DNA of 23,651 nt from NCBI GenBank assembly GCA_000431075.1, contig HF986878.1, forward strand, positions 1 to 23,651, in the 5' to 3' direction. Below are positions 15,027 through 21,701 of the stretch, in pieces. The notes beneath the pieces were generated by a model. The model did not search any database. It was not told the DNA's origin and worked only from the letters and a program-made list of their open reading frames with translations. This stretch comes from Firmicutes bacterium CAG:555 (GTDB taxonomy: Bacteria; Bacillota; Clostridia; Oscillospirales; Oscillospiraceae). Both the position numbers and the translations under genes were made by a program. The first letter of the stretch is position 1. Each line of letters opens with the position of its first letter.

Positions 15027-15635
15027 TTATGTAAACTCGGCTATATCCGTCACCGAGACCTCAAATGCGGTTTTTTCAACTGGGTCTCCGCCGACTATCT
15101 TTATATAGTTGCGGCTTTGTATCCTGCCTTCAAGCGTGACCATTGTGCCGGTGCCCCACTCGGCGGCCTCACGGGCCTTGAGCCCCCATGTGATGCAGGG
15201 CAGATAATCGCTCCTGCCGTAGCGGCGGTTCACGGCGAGCATGAGGTCGCAGATATCCCTGCCCATCGGAGTCATGCGCAGGTTCGGCTTTTTGCACAGC
15301 GTGCCGATAAGATGCACCTCGTTGAGGTCGTCATCGTCGCAAAGATACAGCTCCTTTGCAAACACGGTGATGACGAGCTTTGCACCCTCGCCGCTTTTGT
15401 TGTTGAACGAGCGCAGCTCGCCGACGACGCAGATTTTCTCCGCCTCACACAGTTGGATGCTCTCCATCAGCTCATCACGCACGATGATGTTTATTTTGTC
15501 CGTTGCGCCGGAGAGCCTTGCGACCTCGAGCGGGAAGGTGTAGAAGCATTCGCCTCTGCCGGAGTGAGAAAAGACTGGTGCGGCAGCGATAACGCCGCAA
15601 AGGCGGGCAGTGTTTCTGCTTATATTTTCATCCAT
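15027..15635 (-). CDS. tandem OB-fold single-stranded DNA-binding protein
   Basis: A 202-residue protein made of two OB-fold repeats. The first (about 8-95) runs from LCGVIAAAPVFSH to FAKELYLC. The second (about 103-200) runs from NEVHLIGTLCKKPNLRMTPMG through LAVNRRYGRSDYLPCITWG to FEVSVTDIAEF and closely resembles the SSB core. It probably binds single-stranded DNA, in replication, repair or competence. Unlike housekeeping SSB it has no Gly/Pro-rich linker or acidic DDDIPF-like tail, so it should not recruit the SSB interactome in the usual way. Family recognition is from the second domain. It is divergent from deoC. ATG 15635 has an AGG-containing sequence eight bases upstream. Confidence 0.7.
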   Translation of the reverse strand: MDENISRNTARLCGVIAAAPVFSHSGRGECFYTFPLEVARLSGATDKINIIVRDELMESIQLCEAEKICVVGELRSFNNKSGEGAKLVITVFAKELYLCDDDDLNEVHLIGTLCKKPNLRMTPMGRDICDLMLAVNRRYGRSDYLPCITWGLKAREAAEWGTGTMVTLEGRIQSRNYIKIVGGDPVEKTAFEVSVTDIAEFT

Positions 15636-15694
15636 TGTTTGAACCTGACCTTAATTAAAATGATATTTTGCTAAATTATATTAGGGTCGGGAGC

Positions 15695-15723
15695 TTGAAT
15701 ATGACGAACGGATAGAATATAAT
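15695..15723 (+). promoter_or_regulatory. promoter of deoC
   Basis: TTGAAT (15695-15700), 17-base spacer and perfect TATAAT (15718-15723), about 35 bases before the start codon. A TATAAT on the opposite strand at 15680-15675 may serve the divergent OB-fold gene. Confidence 0.7.
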
Positions 15724-15757
15724 CACAGTAAAAGTATGTAATTGAAAGGACGATACC

Positions 15758-16414
15758 ATGGATATTAAAGCAATTTTGAAGATGTGTGACCACACGCTGC
15801 TGAGGGTCGACTGCACCTCGAAGGAGATAAAGACCCTGTGCGATCAGGCGATAAAGCATGAGTGCGCCAGCGTATGCATTCCGCCCTGCCATGTTGCGGG
15901 AGCAAAGCGCTATGTCGGCGATAAGCTTAGGATCTGCACCGTTATCGGCTTCCCCAACGGCTACATGACCACCGCCGCCAAGGCTTTCGAGACTGCCGAC
16001 GCAGTAAAAAACGGCGCTGACGAGATAGATATGGTCATAAACCTCTCCATGGTAAAGGACGGTTGCTGGGACGATGTCCTCGCCGATATCAAAGCCGTGC
16101 GTCAGGCGTGCGTAGGCAAGGTGCTCAAGGTCATAATCGAGTGCTGCCTGCTCACCGAGGAGGAGAAGATCCGTATGTGCTCCATCGTTGCCGAGGGCGG
16201 GGCGGACTTCATAAAGACCTCCACCGGATTTTCCAAAGGCGGCGCCACCCGCAGCGATGTTGCGCTGCTGCGCAAGTACAGCCCCGAGAATGTGCAGGTC
16301 AAGGCAGCCGGCGGTATCTCCTCGATCGAGGACGCAGAGGACTTCATCTCGCTCGGAGCAACGAGACTCGGCACGAGCCGCATCGTGAAGCTTGCCGAGG
16401 CGCAGGAGGCCTAA
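15758..16414 (+). CDS. deoC: deoxyribose-phosphate aldolase
   Basis: A 218-residue class I aldolase that splits 2-deoxyribose-5-phosphate into glyceraldehyde-3-phosphate and acetaldehyde during deoxynucleoside catabolism. Catalytic residues are visible: Asp91 (DEIDMVINLS), Schiff-base Lys153 (FIKTSTGFS) and proton-relay Lys182 (VKAAGGI). The GFPLG motif of many homologues reads GFPNG at 64-68. The protein is unusually cysteine-rich (12 residues). AAAGGA stands seven bases before the ATG. It is a lone gene here, with no phosphopentomutase or nucleoside phosphorylase beside it. Its TAA overlaps the stop of the convergent membrane-protein gene. Confidence 0.95.
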   Translation: MDIKAILKMCDHTLLRVDCTSKEIKTLCDQAIKHECASVCIPPCHVAGAKRYVGDKLRICTVIGFPNGYMTTAAKAFETADAVKNGADEIDMVINLSMVKDGCWDDVLADIKAVRQACVGKVLKVIIECCLLTEEEKIRMCSIVAEGGADFIKTSTGFSKGGATRSDVALLRKYSPENVQVKAAGGISSIEDAEDFISLGATRLGTSRIVKLAEAQEA

Positions 16415-16782
16415 GTCAGCAGCTTTCGCAGTCCGCTGCACAGGTATAGCCCGGGCACGGACAGAGCGAACCATAGTAGACTGAACAGGGGACATACCTG
16501 CCCCAAAATGTTATAGGCACGGTCGGAGTAGTCCCAGACATGCCAGCCAAATGTTATGTTAACCAAACATCCTGCGCTGAACTCCACCGTGCTTATGACG
16601 AGCGCACTCAAAATGGACTTTACAAGCATGGGAAGGGAGCTTCCGCTTATGATGTACATGAGCGTGAAGCACGCCCCGCCGCACAGGAGCATAGTCCAGT
16701 GCGTCCAGCCGCGCCATATGATTTCGAGCAGACCGTAAAGCCCTGCACCGATGATGTAAACGAGAAAAAATTCCAAAATCAT
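16411..16782 (-). CDS. PF06541-type (CmpB-like) four-helix membrane protein
   Basis: A 123-residue integral membrane protein with hydrophobic segments near 4-22, 31-47, 52-72 and 97-117. The VEFSAGCLVNITFGWHVWDYS stretch near 66-86 and the following NILGQVCPLFSLLWF match the conserved WDYSD...N..G..C...SLLW core of the putative 'ABC-transporter type IV' family (PF06541), whose function is unknown. I choose ATG 16782; GGAG lies only two bases before it, so the GTG one codon upstream (16785) or a TTG two codons downstream (16776) remain possible. The frame extends further upstream into infC, but that part looks non-coding. It is slightly short for the family. Confidence 0.75.
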   Translation of the reverse strand: MILEFFLVYIIGAGLYGLLEIIWRGWTHWTMLLCGGACFTLMYIISGSSLPMLVKSILSALVISTVEFSAGCLVNITFGWHVWDYSDRAYNILGQVCPLFSLLWFALSVPGLYLCSGLRKLLT

Positions 16783-16844
16783 CACTCCGATGGTATTTTT
16801 CCCGCTAAATGAGAAAAATATCATGGAAAACAAGGAAAAATCAC

Positions 16845-16873
16845 TTGACATCGGAGCATGGGACTGATATATT
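16845..16873 (+). promoter_or_regulatory. promoter of infC-rpmI-rplT
   Basis: Perfect TTGACA (16845-16850), 17-base spacer, TATATT (16868-16873). The predicted start near 16880 gives a structured leader of about 150 bases before infC. Confidence 0.82.
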
Positions 16874-16879
16874 AATAGA

Positions 16880-17028
16880 GCTGAAAATGAAGTAGGTACG
16901 GCATCCCCGTCCTCACCGGGCCGCAAAAGGCGAGCTTCGGTCAATAACAACGCTGCGTGTGCGGCGGTGTTTTTGTGTGTGCGGATGCTGTAAGGCATCC
17001 GTTTTTGCAATTTTGGAGGTGTTTTAAG
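16880..17028 (+). ncRNA. infC-operon leader RNA (L20-leader type) with attenuator
   Basis: The leader contains an intrinsic terminator: CGGATGC (16982-16988), a six-base loop, GCATCCG (16995-17001) and TTTTT (17002-17006). An earlier GCATCC at 16901-16906 can pair with the same GGATGC and would act as an antiterminator. In Firmicutes the infC-rpmI-rplT leader is attenuated by ribosomal protein L20. The arrangement fits that; I could not match the Rfam consensus base by base. Confidence 0.7.
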
Positions 17029-17610
17029 ATCGCAAGCGTAAACCACGAAATCAATGAGGAGATCATCGACAAGGAACTTAGAGTTATAGGTGACGACGGC
17101 GAGCAGCTTGGCATAATGTCTGCCGAGGAAGCCCTGAAGATCGCAGAGGAGAAGGAGCTTGACTTGGTCAAGATATCCCCCATGGCAAAGCCCCCTGTCT
17201 GCAAGATCATGGACTACGGCAAGTACCGCTTTGAACAGGCAAAGCGTGAAAAGGAAGCCAAGAAGAACCAGCGTGTCATGGAAGTCAAGGAAATCCGCAT
17301 GTCCCCGAGCATCGGCGAGAACGACCTTCAGACCAAGCTCAAGGCGGCTCTTAAATTCCTCGCGGACGGTGACCGCGTCAAGGTTTCTATCCGCTTCAGA
17401 GGCAGAGAGATGGCTCACACCAACCTCGGTGAGCAGATCCTGCGCGATTTTGCCGACAAATGCTCCGAGCTTGCAAACCTCGATAAGCAGCCCAAGTTAG
17501 AAGGGCGTAATATGTCCATGTTCCTGTCCCCGAAGTCTGCACAAGCAGTCAAGAAGGCACAGAAGGAAGCCGCAAAGAAGAAGGCCGAGGCCACTTCTGC
17601 GGAGGAATAA
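17029..17610 (+). CDS. infC: translation initiation factor IF-3, with AUC start codon
   Basis: A 193-residue factor that binds the 30S subunit, keeps 50S away and proofreads start codons. Family sequence begins at once (VNHEINEEI, IDKELRVIG), followed by KISPMAKPPVCKIMDYGKY near 62-80, the basic linker helix near 85-95 and the C-domain to about 168. A Lys/Ala-rich tail (AVKKAQKEAAKKKAEA) extends past the usual end. No ATG, GTG or TTG lies at the right place: GGAGG at 17015-17019 points to ATC at 17029, nine bases on. IF-3 discriminates against AUU/AUC starts and autoregulates its own gene in E. coli through AUU, so an AUC start fits. The upstream in-frame ATG at 16957 would lie inside the leader and attenuator. 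Confidence 0.93.
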   Translation: MASVNHEINEEIIDKELRVIGDDGEQLGIMSAEEALKIAEEKELDLVKISPMAKPPVCKIMDYGKYRFEQAKREKEAKKNQRVMEVKEIRMSPSIGENDLQTKLKAALKFLADGDRVKVSIRFRGREMAHTNLGEQILRDFADKCSELANLDKQPKLEGRNMSMFLSPKSAQAVKKAQKEAAKKKAEATSAEE

Positions 17611-17664
17611 TTTTTGGTTATTACAGGTTCACCTGAATAGCAGCATACGGAAGGAGAAATAATC

Positions 17665-17862
17665 ATGCCCAAACTGAAGACCCATAGCGGTGCTAAGAAG
17701 AGATTTAATCTCACCAAGACCGGTAAGGTAAAGCGCGCTCACGCATACAAGAGCCATATCCTCACTAAGAAGGACACCAAGCGTTGCCGTCGTCTGCGCT
17801 CCGGCACCATCGCCGATGTGACAAACGAAGCAGCTATCAAAAAGATGATCCCTTACAAATAA
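17665..17862 (+). CDS. rpmI: 50S ribosomal protein L35 (bL35)
   Basis: A 65-residue, very basic protein of the large ribosomal subunit. It begins MPKLKTHSGAKKRFNLTKTG and contains KRAHAYKSHILTKK, both L35 hallmarks, and full length is normal. GGAG (17652-17655) precedes the ATG. It lies in the conserved infC-rpmI-rplT order, 54 bases after infC, with codon bias typical of a highly expressed gene. Confidence 0.97.
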   Translation: MPKLKTHSGAKKRFNLTKTGKVKRAHAYKSHILTKKDTKRCRRLRSGTIADVTNEAAIKKMIPYK

Positions 17863-17898
17863 GTAAGGCTTACTTGTACTAATAGGAGGAATTGACAA

Positions 17899-18252
17899 AT
17901 GGCAAGAGTTAAGGGCGCAATGATGACCCGCAAACATAGAAATAAGATCCTTGGCCTGGCTAAGGGTTACTGGGGCAACAAGTCCCGCCACTATAAGATG
18001 GCTCAGGAGCAGATGATGAAGTCCGGCCGCTACGCATATGTCGGCCGCAAGCAGAAGAAGAGAGATTTCCGTCAGCTCTGGATCACCCGTATCAGCGCAG
18101 GCTGCAAGGCAAACGGAATGAACTATTCCACCTTTATGCACGGCCTGAAGCTCGCCGGTATCGACATGAACCGCAAGATGCTGTCCGAGACCGCTATCCA
18201 CGATCCCGCTGCTTTCACCGCACTGTGCGAGAAGGCAAAGGCATCTCTGTAA
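17899..18252 (+). CDS. rplT: 50S ribosomal protein L20 (bL20)
   Basis: A 117-residue RNA-binding protein needed for 50S assembly, and probably the repressor acting on the operon leader. MARVKGAMMTRKHRNKILGL opens the long basic N-terminal helix, and the globular C-domain has RDFRQLWITRISAGCKANGM and YSTFMHGLKLAGI. AGGAGGAATTGACAA precedes the ATG. It is the last gene of the operon, ending 10 bases before a strong terminator. Confidence 0.97.
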   Translation: MARVKGAMMTRKHRNKILGLAKGYWGNKSRHYKMAQEQMMKSGRYAYVGRKQKKRDFRQLWITRISAGCKANGMNYSTFMHGLKLAGIDMNRKMLSETAIHDPAAFTALCEKAKASL

Positions 18253-18261
18253 TAAGGCATG

Positions 18262-18290
18262 AAAGCGCCGCCAACAGGCGGCGCTTTTTT
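18262..18290 (+). terminator. intrinsic terminator of infC-rpmI-rplT
   Basis: AAAGCGCCGCC and GGCGGCGCTTT form a perfect 11-bp stem with an AACA loop, running into a six-T tract (18285-18290). Confidence 0.95.
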
Positions 18291-18291
18291 C

Positions 18292-18542
18292 AAGCTAACG
18301 AGAGCTGACCCCATATCGTCTGTCAGTGCGCCCTTTCGGTGCTTTCCACCTTTTTTCGACTTGCCGGGCACAAAGCCCGCCTGCATCAAAAGAAAGCCGG
18401 AAATCCCACGAAAAATCATCACTGACAGATGCTGCACAGTTTTGCCGAGGATCATGCTAAGGCAAGGAGATAGTACTTTTATAGCTGACGCATGGCGGGC
18501 TTTCTCCGTCAAAACCGATAGGGGGTCGACTCCCGTCAGCTT
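18292..18542. repeat. palindromic MITE-like non-coding element (element 2)
   Basis: The 300-base gap after rplT is filled by a 251-base element with imperfect 27-bp terminal inverted repeats (18292-18318 and 18516-18542, 22 of 27 complementary). Perfect inner arms are TCTGTCAGTG (18319-18328) and CACTGACAGA (18420-18429), and there is a small CGGGC/GCCCG hairpin near 18364-18378. It starts immediately after the T-tract of the terminator. No convincing gene lies within; open frames here lack ribosome sites. It shares no obvious sequence with element 1. Confidence 0.65.
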
Positions 18543-18558
18543 AATTTGAGGAAATTAA

Positions 18559-18846
18559 ATGTTTGAAATACTCCGAGAATGGTTCGGTATGGGCATAAGC
18601 CTGCCGGTTGTTGCGACCGACCTGTTCTTTGCCGCAATCGGTCTTTATGCGGCGCTGAAGATCAGCAATAAGAAGACCGTAATTTATATTATGTTAACCA
18701 CAATAGTGGTTTACATAATCGCATCATTTGTGGCTGAAAGCAGTATCGTAATGTTTGCGGTGTATGCCGTATTTGTCGGTGCGCTTGCATTTTTTGCCCT
18801 TATCGGCGCCGCTGTCGGCCTGCTGGTAAGATGGATAAAAAAATAA
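18559..18846 (+). CDS. small three-helix membrane protein of unknown function
   Basis: A 95-residue protein that I do not recognise. Hydrophobic segments lie at about 14-35, 42-58 and 62-90, separated by a basic SNKKT turn at 36-40, with a basic end (RWIKK). Little lies outside the membrane. GAGG is seven bases before the ATG, and a terminator follows 13 bases after the stop, so it is probably a single-gene unit. Any promoter would have to lie in the palindromic element upstream. No motif suggests a role. Confidence 0.7.
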   Translation: MFEILREWFGMGISLPVVATDLFFAAIGLYAALKISNKKTVIYIMLTTIVVYIIASFVAESSIVMFAVYAVFVGALAFFALIGAAVGLLVRWIKK

Positions 18847-18858
18847 ATATTCATATTT

Positions 18859-18914
18859 GTGCACCCCTTGGGCGGATTCAGATAAGGATAATCCGCCCTT
18901 GGGTGCACTTTTTT
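18859..18914 (+). terminator. intrinsic terminator after the small membrane-protein gene
   Basis: Outer stem GTGCACCC/GGGTGCAC (8 bp) and inner stem GGGCGGATT/AATCCGCCC (9 bp) are separated by a small CTT/TT internal loop, with six T following (18909-18914). Confidence 0.88.
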
Positions 18915-18925
18915 ATATCTGGACC

Positions 18926-18931
18926 TTGACA
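18926..18931 (+). promoter_or_regulatory. possible -35 hexamer upstream of a small ORF
   Basis: A perfect TTGACA. The best -10 candidate downstream is CATAGT at 18951-18956 after a 19-base spacer, so the promoter is weak or its -10 is unusual. Confidence 0.35.
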
Positions 18932-18967
18932 GTATTGCTACATTGCAAAACATAGTAGAGGTGCGAC

Positions 18968-19060
18968 ATGATATCATCACAAATGCACATCGGCGTGAGC
19001 GTTCTCGTGCTCGCAGTTTTGGCGGCGGTGTACTTCATATTTAATGCCAAGCTTGCGTGA
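18968..19060 (+). CDS. possible 30-residue single-pass membrane peptide
   Basis: ATG 18968 opens a 30-codon frame whose product has a polar start (MISSQMHIG), a continuous hydrophobic helix of about 17 residues (VSVLVLAVLAAVYFIF) and a short NAKLA end. GAGGTG at 18958-18963 gives a good ribosome site and TTGACA lies 37 bases upstream. The frame ends just before the alanyl-tRNA editing gene, whose own promoter starts after it. It may be a genuine small protein or a leader peptide; conservation is needed to decide. Confidence 0.45.
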   Translation: MISSQMHIGVSVLVLAVLAAVYFIFNAKLA

Positions 19061-19073
19061 ATAGCCCGCAGGA

Positions 19074-19082
19074 TGCTATAAT
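19074..19082 (+). promoter_or_regulatory. extended -10 promoter of the AlaX-type gene
   Basis: TGCTATAAT at 19074-19082 is a consensus extended -10. TTGCGT at 19053-19058 is a weak -35 at 18-base spacing. The start near 19089 leaves a leader of about 22 bases. Confidence 0.6.
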
Positions 19083-19110
19083 GTGCAAAAAAGCAAACGG
19101 AGCGTGCGAT

Positions 19111-20316
19111 ATGACAGAAAAGCTTTATTATATTGACAGCCACATGAAGACCTTCACCGCTACGGTGCTTGCCTGTGAGCCGGTGAAGGATAGGTACGAG
19201 GTCGTACTCGACCGCACGGCGTTCTTTCCCGAGGGCGGCGGTCAAGCCGGCGACAGCGGCTTTATCGGCGATACTGCGGTGTTCGACACCCATGAGAAAA
19301 ACGGCGATGTAATGCATTATGTAAACCAGCCTATCCCCGTCAACAGCACTCTTGACTGCCGCATCGATTGGGAAAAGCGCTTTCGCAGGATGCAGAATCA
19401 CTCCGGCGAGCATATTGTGTCGGGGCTCGTGCATAAAAAATATGGGTACTCAAATGTCGGCTTCCACATGGGAGCGGAGTTTGTGACCATCGACTTCGAC
19501 GGCTTTCTCACGCCCGAGCAGCTTGCCGAGATAGAGCGTGAGGCAAATTACGCCGTTGCCGCAAATTATAAGGTAACGGCGTCATTCCCCGAACCCGAGG
19601 TGCTCAAAACGCTTGACTACCGCAGCAAGCTTGAGCTCACGGAGAATGTGCGCATTGTAGAGATTGAAAACACGGATATCTGCGCCTGCTGCGCCCCGCA
19701 TGTAAGCAGCACCGCCGAGGTCGGCTTGGTGAAGATCCTTTCAAGCGAGCGACGCCGCCGCAGCGGTGACGGTGTGCGCGTGACCATGCTCTGCGGCCTT
19801 GACGCATATGAGAATTACACTCGCACCCACGATAACAACGCTGCGATATCGATGCTGCTGTCTGCAAGGAGAGAGGAGACGGCGGCGGCTGTCGAGCGTG
19901 TGCTGGCAGAGCAGGAGAGACTGAAGCAGCGCAATGCCGAGCTCAGCCGTGCGCTTGCGCACCTGCGTGCCGAGACCCTCGAGCCGACGGACGGCAACAT
20001 CATCATCTTCGACACCGTTCTGGATGAGCCTGCGCTGCGTGAGTTCGTAAACGAGGCGGTGACCAAATGCGGCGGTCTTGCGGCGGTGTTCTCCGGCAGC
20101 GATGAAGCAGGGTACAGGTACATAATCGGCAGCCGGAAAATTGACCTGCGTGCATCCGCAAAAGAGATAAATTCCGGCATCAACGGCCGTGGCGGCGGCA
20201 GCCGCGAGATGATACAGGGAAGCTGCCCGGACAGCGGCAGCAGTGAGATGATACAGGGAAGCTGCAAGGAAAGTGCCGAAAATATTCAAAAATTTTTGAG
20301 TATATACAATATCTAG
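19111..20316 (+). CDS. alanyl-tRNA editing protein (AlaX-L type, with DHHA1 domain)
   Basis: A 401-residue free-standing editing enzyme that hydrolyses Ser- or Gly-tRNA(Ala). The N-terminal beta-barrel has FFPEGGGQAGDSG at 38-50, the zinc motif HSGEH (His97, His101) and the second zinc pair in CCAPH (Cys193, His197), where most homologues read CGGTH. A coiled-coil segment lies near 260-295 and a DHHA1 domain follows (about 305-401), with NGRGGG in place of the usual glycine-rich tRNA-binding loop start. ATG 19111 is chosen with CGGAG eight bases upstream; an in-frame GTG at 19057 lies before the promoter. A 13-codon duplication (EMIQGSC at 366 and 379) interrupts the end of the DHHA1 loop. 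It is monocistronic. Confidence 0.88.
   Translation: MTEKLYYIDSHMKTFTATVLACEPVKDRYEVVLDRTAFFPEGGGQAGDSGFIGDTAVFDTHEKNGDVMHYVNQPIPVNSTLDCRIDWEKRFRRMQNHSGEHIVSGLVHKKYGYSNVGFHMGAEFVTIDFDGFLTPEQLAEIEREANYAVAANYKVTASFPEPEVLKTLDYRSKLELTENVRIVEIENTDICACCAPHVSSTAEVGLVKILSSERRRRSGDGVRVTMLCGLDAYENYTRTHDNNAAISMLLSARREETAAAVERVLAEQERLKQRNAELSRALAHLRAETLEPTDGNIIIFDTVLDEPALREFVNEAVTKCGGLAAVFSGSDEAGYRYIIGSRKIDLRASAKEINSGINGRGGGSREMIQGSCPDSGSSEMIQGSCKESAENIQKFLSIYNI
20195..20265 (+). repeat. 39-bp tandem duplication within the AlaX-type gene
   Basis: GCGGCAGC followed by a perfect 21-base repeat (20206-20226 and 20245-20265) recurs with a 39-base period, so the frame is kept. Over 32 bases the copies differ at only about three. 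Near-identity indicates a recent duplication. Confidence 0.85.
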
Positions 20317-20391
20317 ACAGCCGACACAAAATTGTATAGCAGATAATGAATAAATTTCGTCTAAATTGTTAATTTTCATGCTAAAACCCGA

Positions 20392-20420
20392 TTGACAATA
20401 ATATGACATTTTGATACAAT
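20392..20420 (+). promoter_or_regulatory. strong promoter of the dehydratase operon
   Basis: TTGACA (20392-20397), 17-base spacer, TACAAT (20415-20420). The leader of about 60 bases contains a small bulged hairpin (AAAGGGCG...GCGCCTTT, 20432-20451). The AT-rich 20317-20391 stretch upstream holds no gene. Confidence 0.82.
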
Positions 20421-20488
20421 GTATAACTAATAAAGGGCGTTTTGCGCCTTTAAATAACATATCAAATTTTTATTATGGGGGGTTATCC

Positions 20489-21700
20489 GTGAGAGATCTC
20501 AAGCATCTGATTTATTTCGAGAACTTGCTTAAGGAAGCCAATAACGAATTGGTCAAAAAGGCAAAAGAAGAGGGTAAGTTCGCACTGGGCTACACCTGCT
20601 ACTTCATGCCCGAAGTACTTCTCGACCTGCCCGGCTGCTTCTCCGTTCGTCTGAGAGCACCCGACTGCAGCTCACCCGACATCGCAACTTATTACATGTC
20701 CGCCCGTGTTTGCCACTACGGACGCAGCCTCTTCGAGCGTGCTCTCGAAGGCGGCTTCAACTTCCTCGATGCGCAGCTGGCCACCGAGACCTGCACCGTC
20801 ACCTGCCGCTTCCAGGAGCACATCCAGCAGAAGCACCTCGACTCCGTCAAGGATATGAGAGTTATTGATAATGACAAGTTCTTCTGCGAGTTTATGGATG
20901 TTCCATTCAAGAACACCGAGAACGACTATCAGTACTACCATGATCAGCTCGAGTACCATGTCCTCGGCAAGCTGAAGGAAAACCTCGGTGTCGATGTTTC
21001 CGACAAGGCTCTCAAGGCAGCTATCAAGCAGCATAACGAGGTCAGCAAGATCATCAACGAGATCGGCGATTTCCGTAAGCTCGATAATCCCACCATCACC
21101 GGCTATGAGTTCCATGTCATTCAGCTGGTATCTCTGGTTTGCCCGAAGTACCTTATTCTCCCGTACCTGAAGGAGACCCTGAAGGAGCTTAAGACCCGCA
21201 AGCCCGACGAGAAGTGGCCGTTCCGCTGCAAGGTCGTTCTGGCCGGCTCCGAGAACGACGACCCCTACTTCACCGAGCTCATCGAAAGCTGCGGCGCAGA
21301 GGTCGTTTGCGACCGTTACTGCTATGGCGCAGTCGAGTCCCGTCAGCCCATCGAGATCCGTGAGGGCGAGACTCCCCTTAAGGCAATTGCCCGTCATTAC
21401 CTCGAGACCTCCAACTGCCCCCGCTTTATGCCGCAGAACGAGATGCGTGCGAGAAAACAGAGACTGGCAGAGCTGGTCAAGGAGTACAATGCAGACGGCA
21501 TCATCGTATGCTCCAACAAGTTCTGTGAGTACTGGTCCTACGAGCGTGTTATCGACAGCTTCGTTCTCAATCGTGACTACGGCATCCCCGTATGCTCGAT
21601 CGAGAAGGAGTACATAAACACCGCTTCCGGCCAGCTGCGTACCCGCTTCCAGGCATTTGTTGAATCTGTCGAAATCAAGAAGATTCAGGAGGGCAAGTAA
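20489..21700 (+). CDS. 2-hydroxyacyl-CoA dehydratase-family subunit (HgdB/BcrC-like, small subunit)
   Basis: A 403-residue protein of the PF06050 family, whose members bind a [4Fe-4S] cluster and remove water from 2-hydroxyacyl-CoA, or reduce aromatic CoA esters, by ketyl-radical chemistry after activator-driven electron transfer. Visible features: GYTCYFMPE with Cys37 in the place of the usual first cluster ligand, VCHYGRSLFE (Cys75), ETCTVTC (Cys102, Cys106), and a long C-terminal half with VVLAGSENDDPYF and ADGIIVCSNKFCEYWSYE, matching the family's second Rossmann-like domain. The start is GTG 20489 with GGGGGG (20477-20482) as ribosome site; the open frame upstream covers the promoter. 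Codon bias is strong. Paired with the next gene, it would be one half of the heterodimer. The substrate is unknown. Confidence 0.85.
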   Translation: MRDLKHLIYFENLLKEANNELVKKAKEEGKFALGYTCYFMPEVLLDLPGCFSVRLRAPDCSSPDIATYYMSARVCHYGRSLFERALEGGFNFLDAQLATETCTVTCRFQEHIQQKHLDSVKDMRVIDNDKFFCEFMDVPFKNTENDYQYYHDQLEYHVLGKLKENLGVDVSDKALKAAIKQHNEVSKIINEIGDFRKLDNPTITGYEFHVIQLVSLVCPKYLILPYLKETLKELKTRKPDEKWPFRCKVVLAGSENDDPYFTELIESCGAEVVCDRYCYGAVESRQPIEIREGETPLKAIARHYLETSNCPRFMPQNEMRARKQRLAELVKEYNADGIIVCSNKFCEYWSYERVIDSFVLNRDYGIPVCSIEKEYINTASGQLRTRFQAFVESVEIKKIQEGK

Positions 21701-21701
21701 T

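Noticed and set aside
16783..17418. Upstream extension of the PF06541-type minus-strand gene into infC
   Set aside because: The extra part is antisense to infC and its leader, shows no family similarity, and the recognised membrane domain begins at 16782.
18123..18512. A 129-codon minus-strand frame across rplT and element 2
   Set aside because: Antisense to the end of rplT and continuing through the palindromic repeat; no ribosome site.
18259..18549. A 96-codon open frame in the gap after rplT
   Set aside because: It covers the rplT terminator and the palindromic element, its sequence looks non-coding, and no ribosome site is present.
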